64,000 nucleotides of DNA from Tetrahymena elliotti 4EA (Eukaryota > Ciliophora > Oligohymenophorea > Hymenostomatida > Tetrahymenidae). How positions within the stretch are numbered: the first letter of the stretch is position 1; every line of letters begins with the position of its first letter. Positions 48,689 to 61,636 of this stretch are shown in pieces. A program made the position numbers and the translations under genes. The notes below the pieces were generated by a model. It was not told the origin of the DNA and did no database searches. It saw only the letters and a program-made list of their open reading frames with translations. The DNA is taken from positions 1,288,899 through 1,352,898 of the forward strand of contig JH720302.1 in assembly GCA_000231825.2 (NCBI GenBank), given 5' to 3'.

Positions 48689-49395
48689 AATTAATAACAT
48701 AAACGATTAGAAATTTAAGTCAAATTATTTTAGCAAGATTGCAATCAATCAATCAATCACCCTGACTTTTTGTTAAAGAATTTCTAAATATTAAACATTT
48801 TAAAAATATACTAAACATAGTTTTTTAAAAATAATTAATTAATTAATATTACTTTAATTTAAACTGTTTTCTAATTTAATCATTTCTTCTTTTGTAATAC
48901 AAATTAATTATTTTCAAATCTATGACTTACTTAAATTAAAATTTTAAGAAATATTTTAAGTAAATTAAATGAATCAAGTGATAATTTAAAATCTTTCTTT
49001 CATTCAAAGAAATACCCTCATAGAACAACAATAAAAATGGCTTGTCTTATGAATTAAAATAATATTTTCTAATTTAATCATTTCTTATTTTGTAATACAA
49101 ATTAATTATTTCAAATCTATGACTTACTTAAATTAAAATTTTAAGAAATATTTTAAGTAAATTAAATGAATCAAGTGATAATTTAAAATCTTTCTTTCAT
49201 TCAAAGAAATACCCTCATAGAACAACAATAAAAATGGCTTGTCTTATGAATTAAAATAATATTGAAACATTCATTTTTCTTATTAATTTATAAAAAAAGT
49301 AAAAATTTTTAACTTTAAGCAGTAAAACATTTTGAGTAAAAATAAAAAACAATTATAATAGTTTATTTATTTAACTTTAATATAATTTATATAGA
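48689..49395. other. Convergent intergenic with a 198-bp tandem duplication
   Basis: Between the kinase and protease stop codons, dominated by the duplication at 48866-49263. Confidence 0.8.
48866..49263. repeat. 198-bp tandem duplication, nearly identical
   Basis: CTAATTTAATCATTTCTT starts at 48871 and again at 49069. The two copies match base for base over almost the whole period, through ACAACAATAAAAATGGCTTG and TTATGAATTAAAATAATAT, with only a few differences near the 5' end (TTCTTCTTTTG against TTCTTATTTTG, and one T less in a T run). Confidence 0.95.
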
Positions 49396-50409
49396 TCATA
49401 TTAAAGGTTAGTAGATATAATTTGTTCTGATTCCACCAGTACCATTATTAGCAACTTTAATGTAACCAGATTCACCCCAATATGATCCCCAACTATTACG
49501 TAATAACCAGTAATTACTACCATACCCAATAATAGTAACAGCATGATTGCATGTAGTTGTAGATGCTGCAGTATCAGAATAGATACCAGATTTATATGAC
49601 CCCCAATAAGTTGCATCAACACAAACAGCAGCAGCACCTGAAGAAACAATTGCTTACTTAATAACATTTGAATCATTTTAAAGATTTTTGTAACTGGTAA
49701 TTTTATATAGGGAGCTTCCCATCTAAGAAGTCTTGCAAGTACCATAAACACCAGTATATGGATACATACTTTAAAGAGCTAATCCTGTAGACTTAACAAA
49801 ATTATAGGCATCAGTAAACCATCCTCCTTAGCAACCATCTCTTGCGTAAGTACAATCAACTTATTATTGTTCTGAAAATGTAACATTCTAACCATACTTT
49901 ATGTTATATAAGTGTTCAACAGTACTAGATACAGAAAAAGCCCAACAACTTCCACAACTACCTTAATTTTTTATAGCTTAAAGTTTGCCAGGTCCATTAA
50001 CACGAATATCCCATGATGAAGGTAGTGTTTAAAGAGTTCTGTCATTAGATTCCTTAGAGCTATCTGTATTTGTTTAAGCTTAAGCACCAGAGGGTAAATT
50101 TACACCCGTGTGTAAACCCAAAAATTCTTCTTTAGTCAAATCAGAGAAGATAGATACACCAAATGTAGCAGTAGGAACTTCCTTGTTTAATCTATCAATT
50201 TCTTTCAAGTTTTCAACAAACACATTGAATCTGTATGTCTCATGTTCAACAGATTTGTAAGACTTAGAAAATTTTTTCTTAAAATCAACGAAAGCTTGTT
50301 ATCTTTAGTGTTTTTAGCTAAAATCAGATTGCTTTTAGTCATTTTGTTATCCAAAGACCAGTGCCAAAAATAGGACCAATAATACTTTAGATTTAAGATT
50401 TGTATTCAT
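49396..50409 (-). CDS. Papain-family (C1A, cathepsin L-type) cysteine protease
   Basis: Intronless, ATG 50409 to TGA 49398-49396, 337 aa. It has a signal peptide (SKVLLVLFLALVFG), then a propeptide of the I29 type (FKKKFSKSYKSVEHETYRFN...FVENLKEIDRLN; the ERFNIN pattern is recognisable as ETYRFNVFVENLKEI). The mature domain has Gln149, Cys155 in QGSCGSCWAFS, His289 in CNHAVTIIGYG and Asn305 in LLRNSWG, so all catalytic residues are present. The mature enzyme probably starts near LPSSWDIR (~129). Such enzymes are lysosomal or secreted digestive proteases in ciliates. Codon use is regular, and the gene looks intact and expressed. Confidence 0.95.
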
Positions 50410-50452
50410 TTATTTTTGGTATTTAGATTTTTTCTTTTTTTATTTATTTATT

Positions 50453-50742
50453 TATTATTCATATTTTTGCTATTTGCCTATTCGTTTTTAAAATGATAAA
50501 ATCTACCTTTGTGTCAATAGTTATGGGTAAATCTTAAATTAAAAATAATTCAAAAATGTATCCATTGAGCTTATATTATCAAATTTAAACTAGATTATTT
50601 TATTATTCATATTTTTGCTTATTTGCCCATTTGCTTAAATGGTAAAATCTGCTTTTGATTAAATAATTCTGGCTAGATTTTGAATTAAAAATAATACAAA
50701 AAATGTATCCAGTGAGCTAGCTTATTTTATCAAATTTAATTA
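50453..50742. repeat. Diverged ~140-bp tandem duplication
   Basis: TATTATTCATATTTTTGCT occurs at 50453 and 50601, and the copies stay alignable through AAAATCT, ATTAAAAATAAT, AAAATGTATCCA and GAGCT to TATCAAATTTAA; offset 148. It lies just upstream of the protease start. Confidence 0.85.
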
Positions 50743-50978
50743 AATTCAAGCTTATAAATTTTAATTAAAACGTTAGATGAAAATCTAATTGTAATGAAAA
50801 AGGTTACCTTAAAAAATAAAAACACAATAAAGACTTAAATAAAAAATTCATTTTTGTTAAAAGTGAGATACACCTCTAAAAATATAACTCATTCAAAAGA
50901 ATATTAGTTTAATTTATATTGAATTTTGTTAAATATTTTCCTCTATATCATAACTAGTGTAGCGTTTGCTTTTTAAAA

Positions 50979-52640
50979 TAATTTTTCTTAAAGGAAAAAT
51001 AAACTTTACTAAAACTTTGTTTCTTTGATATCTTGTAATTATGATCATTTTATAATAAGTTAAACAATCCATATTTAATCCATTAAAAAAATCTATTTTC
51101 ATTTATTCTAGAAAACTGGAAAAAGTTGTGTTTGATTTGTTTTAAATTTTGGTTTAATTTAATAGATCTCTTATCCTTAATTTAATGATGCAATTATTCA
51201 CTAAAAAACACTATTTCTAAAAAATAATACATTTTCCTTTTAAGTAACTCTAAAAGTAGAAATAAAAACTTAAGCCAGATTATTTTTCCGCATTCTTTTT
51301 GGAAATATGTATTTTAAAAATTGTTTATCTTATCCCTTACAAAAAATTTATTTTAAACAAAAAAATTTTTGAATTTTTTAAGTGAAACTGATAAAAGATT
51401 TAGTTTTATAAATTATCAAAACTTAAATATTATTTAAGAGCAGGGGGAAGGGTTAGTATGTTGGCTAAAAATGAATAGAAATAGGAAATTTGATCACAAA
51501 AACATTTTAGAAAGACCTTAAAAAATAAAAAAGCTTGAGTCCCTTTGAAAAAATTGATGGTACATGTTTATTAATCTATTCATAAATAATATATAATATC
51601 TCTAACTTTTTTAACTTGTGGCTTATAGAATCTTATTATACATTATTCTTGTATTTTTGATGTTATTTATTAAAATAAAATAAATGCTGGGTATGAAAAA
51701 AAATTCACAATTTTGATAGAAAATAAAATAAATGAGTTAATAATGCTAAATTTGAAAACCATAGTAAAATATGCCAATATTCAATACAATTTAATTTACT
51801 GAATATCTTTATCTTTACTTTATTTTATTATAAAATCTTGAGCTTCAAATATTTTGTTTAAAGATAAACACTCTCTAATTATTTTTCAATACTTTATAAA
51901 AATATTTTTTAAAAATAAATATTTAAAAATATTTGCCAAATTTATTGATACAAAATAATTGAAAAACTCACAAAAAAGTTTGTGAATCATGTAGAATTTT
52001 ATCCAATTTATCAATTCATCAAATGATTTAAAATAAATTATTGACTAAAAATGTGTGTAAAAACTGTATTTTTCTAAAACATAACTCCTTCGAAGCTTGA
52101 GTTTCTAATTAAAAATATTTAAATATGTAAGCTAATAAATTTAAATCAAAAAATAATCAGTCATCATCCACTTTCAAAAATATTAATTTTTGGATGATAT
52201 TGGAAATTTCTTCGAATAAAATTTCAATATTTTGAGTTAATAACGTGCTAAATTAATTTTAAACAAATAAAAATAAAAATGTAAAATAATAAGTTTAATT
52301 CATTTTGGAATAATTAAATATTGTGAAAATAGTTTTATTTTACTAGGATTAATATAATTGAAATATTTGTAATTTTATTATTAAAATTGAGAGATAGATC
52401 AGGTTAAATCTTATTTTTAATTTATCAAAAAAAAATACTTAAAATATACATGTAAACAAAGAATTATTTTTTTATTGTTTTTATATTTTTTCATTTTAAT
52501 TTTCTTAGTGTTTAGGTTTATTTAATAATAATAATAACTTATTTATTTAAATTAATTTCAAGAGATATTAGGTTGCATAAGCACCTTAAAAAAGAACTTT
52601 TGTTATAAGAGTGAAAATTGTAAAAACTATTATTAATTTA
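50979..52640 (+). repeat. Segmental duplication, copy A
   Basis: Colinear with copy B at 53254-54810. Shared words in order: TAATTTTTCTTAAA (50979), AAAACTTTGTTTCTTTGAT (51011), AATAATACATT, GTATGAAAAAAA, GAAGCTTGAGTT..CTAATTAAAAA, ATTAGGTTGCAT (52567) and GTAAAAACTATTATTAATT (52620). No coding frame is conserved between the copies. Confidence 0.88.
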
Positions 52641-53253
52641 ATTGTTAGCAAATTTATTTTATTAAGATTATACTGCAGTTCAATTAAATCAGGAAACCAA
52701 AACTCCTCCATTTTTTATACATTTATGAGATTAGAAAAATCCAAAGGTAAATTCTAATTGAGCAAAAAAGATTTGAATCAAAATTTTGTGTCCTTTTAAT
52801 TAATTTTTGGTTATTAAAAATTATTTATTTTAATTAATATAACAAATGAAAGTAGATTTGCTATATTTCTAGGCCACAAACGAAATGAATTATATACCAA
52901 AATATGTGAATAAATATAATTATATTTTAAATACCCCACTATTAGATGTAAAATTTCCTTTCTTCCTTCAACTTTAAAGATATTAGAAAATTAATTTAGA
53001 ATTATTCTAACTAAATAAATAAAATATAAAGACCTTTTGCTATTATTATAATCTACAAAAGAATTTATCTATTTTATGAATATTTCATAAGCTGGTCTTA
53101 ACAGAGTTCAATGACTTTATTAAAAATTAATAAAGTGCAAATTTAACCTTTGATAAATATGAGAGGAGTTATAATTTATGCAAACTAGGTTTAAAGGATA
53201 TAATAGGTTAACTCTAAAATTTAAAATAAAATTTTAAGAAAGGATTAAATACA

Positions 53254-54810
53254 TAATTTTTCTTAAAAAAATAATAAATAAACTTGTGATAAAACTTTGT
53301 TTCTTTGATGTCTTGTAACTATGATCATTTTACAAAAAGTTAAGTTATTTACTTTCACCCAATAAAAAAATCTCTTTTCATTTCTTCTAGAAAACTGAAA
53401 AAAAATTATATTTGATTTTCTTTGAATTTTGGTTTAATCTAAAATCTCGCAAATCCTTAATTTTTATATGTAATTGTAAACTAAAAAAATACTTTTTCAA
53501 AAAATAATACATTCTTCTTTGAAACATTCTTGTAAATTAGTAATAAAAAAATTAAGCCATACTGTTTTGAACATTCCATATGGTACAATTATATAAATAT
53601 GTATATAAAATACTTTTGATCTTTCACCTTACAAGAAATTTATTTTGGAAAAAGAAAATTTTTGATGCTTTTTATTCAAATATTAGTGGGGTATGAAAAA
53701 AACTAGATAGATAATTTGGATAAAAAATGTCCAAACTGAATTTCAAAGTTATAGAAAAATATCATAATATTTAATTTAACTGAATATTTTTATCTTCCAC
53801 TTTAAATAACTCTAGCTAATATAGCTTCAAAAATTTTGTTTACAGAAAAATCCAATTAATTTATTTCTGAATAGGTTAGAGTTGTATTTCAAAGCAGCAA
53901 ATCAATTTTAATTTTATGTTTAAGTAACTATGTAAACTTCCTAAAGATTTTATAGATCTGTTATTTTTAAAGTTTGTTTTTTATTTTTTGAATAGAAAAT
54001 TTTATTTAACAAATTTAACAATTTTTAAAATTATTTTTTTAAATAAAATACTTACCAAGATGATAGAATAAAATAATTAAAAAACATGCAAAAGAGCCTT
54101 TGAACAAAAAATTCTCTGAATCAAAGTAGAATTTTTTAGAATTTATTATTTAATCAAATGAATTGTAAAATAAAGCGTTAGTTAAATAAGTATAAAAACC
54201 AAAGCTATTTTTCTTGAAGATACAATCTCCTTAGAAGCTTGAGTTACTAATTAAAAAGCATGAATTAAAATTTTTAAGTATGTAGAGTTATAATTTATAA
54301 ATCAAAAATAATTAATCATCATCTACTTTCAAAAATACAAATCTTTGGATGAAATTGGAAATTAATCAAAATCAAATTTCTTATTATTTTAAGTAACTCC
54401 TAATTTTTCTACAAACAAATACAAAATTTGAAATCATAAAATAATCTTTCAAAAAATAGTTTTAGCTAATGCTTAATTCATTTAGAATAATAAATCATTT
54501 TCAAAGTTGTTTTTATTTTATTATGATTAATTTAATTGAGTTATTTCTAACTTTATTTTTTAAAATTGAGAAATAGATTAGGGTACATCATATTTTTGAA
54601 TTTTCTAAAAATAAATTTCACACAATCATATTAAACGTGCTTGTAAAGATCAAGTTATATTTTCTATTGTTTTTTATTTTTTTCAATATTAATAGAAATT
54701 AAGTTGATTTGAAAATCATACTTTTTTTTTGAGGTATTATTATTAGGTTGCATGAGTGTAAAAAAAATTTTTTTCATATTAGTTACAATGTAAAAACTAT
54801 TATTAATTCA
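53254..54810 (+). repeat. Segmental duplication, copy B
   Basis: Same orientation as copy A; matching words at 53254, 53291, 54742 and 54790. The offset falls from about 2275 to about 2170, so copy B is roughly 105 bp shorter overall through scattered indels. Confidence 0.88.
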
Positions 54811-55549
54811 TTGTCAACACAAATTATTTGTTTTTAATTTTTGATTAAGTATGGGACAAATATTGGATTTAGTAATGGTACTAATTATTTTCATTCACTA
54901 TATTATTGAATTAAAAGTCAAGAGAGCTTGATAGTTATATCATTAAACGATTTTTTTAATTTCCTAAATACTAGCTTTTATTCAAAAATGAATATAAAAA
55001 AAAAATTAATAGGTTATATATGTTTTGATTGTGAGGTAAAAATAAAATATTAAAGAATCATTTTGAGTCAACAATTTAAATAAATATGAAAAATAAGATA
55101 ATAATTTTGTTATAACTATCAGAAAAGAAAGAATTAGTTTCTCAAAGTGAAGCAAAATACTACAAAATAACATTAAGTAAAATAAATAGAGTCAAAAAAA
55201 ACATGAGTATAGTTTTCTAAAGGAATGAATGGTAAATTTTATTAAAAAAATTTTGATATTTTAAAGGTGAGCTCAAACCTTTGCTCGAAACAGACAAAAA
55301 ATAATGATTTATTTATATTTTAGGGTTATTCCCAATTTTTCTGTACTAGAAATATCATGATTAATTTTTTAATAATTAAGAAATGAATTAAAATAAATAA
55401 AATATTGTTTATGAAATTTAAGGAGTTAGCTTGTGAAAAGATTAAAACTAAAATAAATAATTTGCTAATATGAATTAAAATATAAAGGTATTTATTAATA
55501 ATTTGTAACAATAATTAATTTAAAATAATAATTTTTTGCTAAAAAACTT

Positions 55550-58500
55550 TCATAATTTTACATTTTTCTTTACAAAATTGAGAATAAAAGTGTTTTCTAA
55601 TAAATGATTAACGTTTATCACTTAAAGATGGTGCTTGATTTTAGTAATTTACTGAGCCACAATAGAACTAAAAAGATACCAACAAACACCAAAAATAAGT
55701 AATTAAAGCAAGAGCTGAATAATAATTAAAATTAGCTAAACTTATTTGACATAGTCGTAATTTTCTCTGCTGTTAGTCAGAAGAAATTATTTTAGTGTAT
55801 TTATGAATTCATCCAGATAGTATATCAAATTATAGTAATCATACAAATTAAAAGTATTAAAAAGTTCTTGTAAAGCTGTTTGCAATTAATTGTCATCCTC
55901 AATATTTACTATTGTGTTAAGGTCTAAAAGTTTTTGAGTAAACTGCTTAATAGATATCTTTAAACCTTTTTACAAGAAACCTTAATAAATAGCCTTACAA
56001 GAGCTAAGGTTGAATTTACTTGCATCTTCAAGATACTAAAGATTATTTTAAATTAAAGTACACATATCGTTTTCAAACATAGGGAAAAAGAAATTGTTGA
56101 ATTATTGCTACTAGTACCTGATTTTATTTACAAAATGAAATTAAAAAAGCTTTTTTTAATTAATTATTTACCTTCCAGTTAAAGCAAATTAATCAGAAAC
56201 AATAGTTAAATTTGCAAACAAGCTATCTACTTAGCTTGTAGCTGATTATATTTAAGGAAGAAAATCTTCCATTTAGGCAATTTTAGCTTCTGGATATACC
56301 TTCATATCAAATGCAAAAGAAATGATACTAGCACTTTGCAAAATATAAGATCTTGCTTTATTTAAATATCCTATTTTCATTTAAAAATATTTTTTATTAA
56401 TAAAGTAGGAAAGAATGAGATCGAGAATTTTTAATGAATAATTATTTACCTAGCATCATCAAGTTATTGTTTAAATTGTCTAGATACTTGTCTATAAAAA
56501 GTCTATTGAAAATTGGATAAAATGATAATAAAACATAAGCAAGGCATAATGCTATGAATAACGAATAATTAAAAATTGGTAAATTTATTATCTGGCTTAA
56601 AGTTTATTTTTTTTGATTTGATTATTCTGAATATGATTAACGAATTAGCATTTGAATTTCATTAGGGATATTTTTAACATGAGAAATCATAACTTTATTT
56701 TCATAGTAAGCTAATCTGATATTAGAAACCATATTTTAGAGTTAGTTGAGAGGAAAAGTACAAAAGAGGAGAAGAATTTAATCTTTTCTTCTTTAGACAT
56801 AAGCATAAAGAGGTAAAGCAGTCATCAAGCACAAAGCTGAAATAATTAATATGAGTTCAATTTAAAGGGTAAGAGATTTTTAAATATCACCAACCTATTG
56901 ACTTTAATAATTTTAAAAGTATTATTATGTTTGTTTGATCCCTTCTACTATGTTATTTATATTTCTTAAGATCCATATCTCTTAAAGCTTCCCTGTAGGA
57001 TTTATTGATTACTCATATATGTAGTAATTTATGAAAATGAAAGAGTAAAGCAAGGATGAATTCTTTTCTTCAAAATAATAAGCTGTTCTTCTTGATGAAG
57101 TATTTGTTAAATTATTAGGAGGATAAAGATGATCAATATAAAACGAAGTTTCATAATAGCTAATTTTCTCAAATAGCATTTTACCACTTTGTTTTCGATC
57201 CATGATTTGTATTAATTTAATAAACTCGGATTAACTTTATTTCAATTAATCAAATAAATAAGTATCAAAACTTTTTTAAACTTGTTTAGAAGAAAAAGTA
57301 AAATTATTTTGCCTTTCTATTTGCAAGAAATTTAAATTATATACTGACCTACTAATTTAGTTTTATATTTCATAAGGCCAGTCTTAACTATTTAAGTTTG
57401 AATTCATTGATTCAATCGAATTCATAAGATTAAAATATTATTGAATTGTAATTATACTTAGTGAGGTGTATGTTAATATCCCAAATAAGATAATGACCTT
57501 AACAGCTTGAATATTTGTTTATCTACTAATTGTTTTAATTAATCTTTTTTTTGTAGATGATGAAGATTCTCTAGAAATTGATGAAGGATTGTAGTTATTT
57601 ACCTAAATTTACTTTACTTTCTCATAATGCTGCTTTCCTTTCTTTGATGAATCTTTCTAAAATGTTTCTTTTGTCTCATACATATTGATAAAATTATTGG
57701 AAAATATTTCTTAATCCTAATAAAATTTTTATTATGAAGTAATTTATTGAGTGTTTTCAAAACTCTTTTAATAAGTCATTTCTTAATTACTTAAATATTT
57801 CATATTTTCATTAACTAATTTTTAGTTGAAGTTATTTTTTGATATTTATTAATCGCTTTTTGGTGTATTTATTATGCTTTGGTCACTTTTGTAAAATTCT
57901 GGTTTTGATTTGCTATTTAATTATTTTTCCTCTTCAATATTGTTTAAAGAGAGGATATTGTTTTCATTAATTAGCTCTCTGTTTGTATCTTTCCTATTGG
58001 TTGTTAAAGGAATTATATAATTATTTTATTCTTAATAATTGAGATAATCTTGGTAGCCATTTACTTAGAAATCTTATTCTATTATTTCTCTTATTTTTAT
58101 ATTAGGAGAATCAGAATTTGTATTATTTAATTCTGCCATTTATTCCTTGCTCACTTAAAAGCTTTTTTGAATAGTATCACTTTGATATTCACTCTAAGCA
58201 ACGATTTAGGAATTTTCTTCTTAAATTTAATAGATTAAATTATTATGGAAATTATTTGAGTGAAGTTATTTTGATTTTTTGGGAGATTGCATAAAGATGT
58301 CGCTTTAAGTTCCATGAGATTATTCATAGTTATTATTTGATAATTAGATTTATTCGAGCTAGTTAGATGGAATTTTATGAAATTAATTTTGGAAGAGTAA
58401 TGATTGTCTTTGATGTTAAAGCTATTTGTTCATTTCTAAAGAATTCATTTTTAAGTATTAAGCTTATAATTCAATTTGTAAATTATCTAAAGTATTTTTG

Positions 58501-61500
58501 GTGAATATTTTGACATAAAATTCATTGTATTCATTAAGATATTTAAGTATTACACTTTAACTATAGTCTTATGAGATATGTTTTATATTATTTAATTTTA
58601 AATAATACAGATTGTTGATATCTTTGTATTGGCAATCAACAACACTCACTTCCATCAAATAAAAAGAGAAATCATTAAGATTAATCTAATCTTAATAATT
58701 GCTTTTTTATCTGCCAGTTTGGATAATGAGTAAAAATTCTTCATCTTTTAATTAAAAATTTTCAAAAGATTCTTCTTCAATTTGTTAAGCCGATATTTGT
58801 TAAATAATTTAATCAGATAACAAATCTTTTAATGAATTTTCTTTTTTAGAATTTACTATTGTTTGATCTAGCTTTTCGAGCTATTTATTTGCAGATTTTT
58901 GCTTTAATTTATATAAAAATGGAAAGAATTGTCCTAAATCTGTTTATTTGTGTAATGAAATATCATTTTTTAAGAAGATATTAAATTGAATACTTTTTGT
59001 AACTCCTACTATTCTCAATGAATTCGATTCAAATAAAATATATTCGTATTAGTCGTATATCTACTACACAAAGGCTGTTAGTCCTGTAGTATCCAATCCA
59101 TTGCATTGATTTAGGCGAATATCTAATCTCATGGGAAATATAAAACCTTTCTGATTATAACCGAATAAAATTGTATTTCTCAAAAAGCAAACACCATTAT
59201 CTTAACTTTGAAAATAACTGACAATATATTATTTATGCTTTTTCATAACAGGAATTTTAGGAGGCATTATCACTTCAACTTAATTATCAAATATTTCTTT
59301 TTCACTCAAACCAAAAATGTGAGAAAAATTTTATGATGTTTTCTTGATTATTAAATTAGAATTTTAATCTACTTGTGAAAAGATAATGCATGAATGCTTA
59401 TCAAATAAATTAAATTTTTCAAGCTAGCTTATTTATTATATTTATTTATTAATTTATAATTAATTTGCATATTTTTTCCTAATTTTGAATTGCTATTTCA
59501 TTAATTAGCTATTTGCTTATGAAAGAGGAAAGTCGTTTAAATAAGACAAATCTACATCAATAATTAAATCTTTTTCTGAAAAAGAAAGAGTTGCCAAATA
59601 GCAAACTTACAAGGAAATTAGATCCCTATTTAAGTTATTTATTAATGTTAGCTCATTTATGTTATTTCTAACTTTTAGTTGAATTTTTCTTAACTCTTTA
59701 AGTTATTTTATTAAATCAAGGGATTAAATTTTTTTATTTTTTAGAAGAAAAATGAATTCTACTTTTAATTTCATGGCAAAATCTATCATTTTGTATGTCT
59801 TATTTATTTTCTCTTCATATTCTAGAACGCTATAAAACGATTAGTCAAAATTATTTTCAATCATTAATGTTTATTGTAAGATTTATCTTTGCTTCAAGAA
59901 ATTAATATGAGTTGCCATTATTATTTATTCTTATTTTACATTCAATTTCTGATTTCTTATTTGCTAAAACTCAAAAAAATAAGCTTTCCAGCATTTGATA
60001 ATTTCAAGTAAATAGATTAAAAAGACTACTTTATACTTTTATTCACTACCTCTCATTGAAATTGTTTAGATTTATTCTTTAAAAAACTATAACAGGCTCT
60101 GATCTTCATTTTAGCCATTTACTATTTCATCAATTAAAATTTTCAAAGAAAGCATAGTGCTTTTTTATGTTGAAAGCTATTTTTAGCATTCATTTTGAAA
60201 TTATTCTTTCTTTTTAATAATTAGATTATAGATATCTACTTTTTCTGAATCATTTATTTTGCTAGTCATAAGATTCTTAAAAATCTATAATCTGATAATT
60301 CTGTCAATATTAATTAAACTAATTTTATTTTTTTCTTCAAAAATCTCTTTAAGCAGATTATTGTGAGTTTTGTTTTACAAATCACAAAAATACTAAGTGA
60401 GTTTATAAAAAATTGGCATTAAAATGACTATCATTAAAGAAGGCATACTAGTTTTTTAAGATGCCTAATAAGAGAAGTAGAAAGTCAAACAAAGAGCCCC
60501 ACAATAAAAGTAAGAAAATGTATTCCAAAATATGCTTTCCATCTTGTAGTAAGTGCAAACTTAGCTAGAAAACCATCCGTTTACTAAAAAGTAAATACCT
60601 AAAAGTAAGGTATCAATATTAAAATTTGTTTTGATAATTAATAACATGATTAAAAAATCAAGGTAATAAATAATAACATTATATGGGCTATATGGCTTAC
60701 TCATGAAATCACTTGAATTAATAGAATAATCAAAATCTGAATCTATTATTAATGTGCCTAAAATTAGTTAATTAATTAATTATAAATAAATAAATATCAT
60801 ATCAATATGGAGTAAATTAGTCAAATATTTCATTAAAAAAAATATAATTCAAATGAATCAATCATTTCGTAAAAAGACTACACATTTTTCAATAATTTAG
60901 TGAAAAATAAGAAAGCAATAAATAATATCAAAACAAAAAAAAAATAAACAAAATCAAGAAGAAAAGATATTTTTAGAAATAAAATTTTAAGTAATGCAAG
61001 TTTTTCTTTGAAATTAATTAATAAATTAATCTTGGTAAATAATATTATACCTGAAACTAAAGCAAGCAAAAGATTAATTGGAGCCAAAGGATGCTCAATC
61101 TATATCAAACTATAATATAATATAGGTGTTGATAACAGAAATTCATACGTTGAGATGTATATACTCATGATTTCATAAATCTTAACTTGCATTTTTTTAT
61201 TCAATTTAACTATAAACTAATCTTCATCTATATCTAAACTGCTATTGTAAGGAAATGAAGACTTTGTAGCTGGCTAAATCAAATTTTTATAGCCAAACCA
61301 TAGAAAGTCTAAATAACAACATAATAAATAAACAATCAGAATGAGATTTAATACTAAACAAAATGATTAAATTAGATCTGCATATGTATATGTTTACCAT
61401 CTATTTAAATAGTCATTATTACTTAATGCTTTCATATTGCTATCAACGGATGCAATGTTACTATATTCTTAATTGTAAATTCCAAGTAAAAGAAAGATAA

Positions 61501-61636
61501 TTTCCTTACCCAAAATTAAAAATATACTTAAAAGCTAACCTCTTTCATGTCCTCTAATTATTACATGATAATTTAATGTATAAAACTTTCTAATAAAATA
61601 TCTTAATGATGTCTGTAATCCTCTTTTTAGCTTCAT
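55550..61636 (-). CDS. tmcB-like PAS-containing multipass membrane protein
   Basis: Four exons: 61636-61051, 60757-56450 (4308 nt), 56370-56172 and 56117-55550; 1886 aa, TGA 55552-55550. Exon 2 is open for 1435 codons with hundreds of TAA/TAG, which is decisive for the genetic code. The N-terminus (MKLKRGLQTSLRYFIRKFYT) and about ten hydrophobic segments occupy the first ~450 residues. Then comes a helical Gln-rich linker (LKELRKIQLKVRNNINELTL). A PAS-like domain follows (HSCIIFSQVDQNSNLIIKKT, SHIFGLSEKEIFD, then a GYNQKGFIFPMRLDIRL strand pair). A second membrane part holds ILFGILTYTSLSIITI, a large loop, and C-terminal TMs. This order is that of the expanded ciliate tmcB-like family, thought to be membrane sensors; the ligand and output are unknown. 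No kinase or cyclase domain is seen. Confidence 0.85.

Larger units (their letters stand above)
50410..55549. other. 5.1-kb gene-free tract made of diverged duplications
   Basis: No open frame in either strand reads like protein in the ciliate code. It contains two ~140-bp tandem copies (50453-50742) and two ~1.5-1.6 kb direct copies (50979-52640 and 53254-54810). The remainder is AT-rich. Confidence 0.7.

Noticed and set aside
49401..49751. Minus-strand 116-codon hydrophobic ORF
   Set aside because: Frame-shifted shadow of the papain-like protease, whose catalytic residues lie in the other frame.
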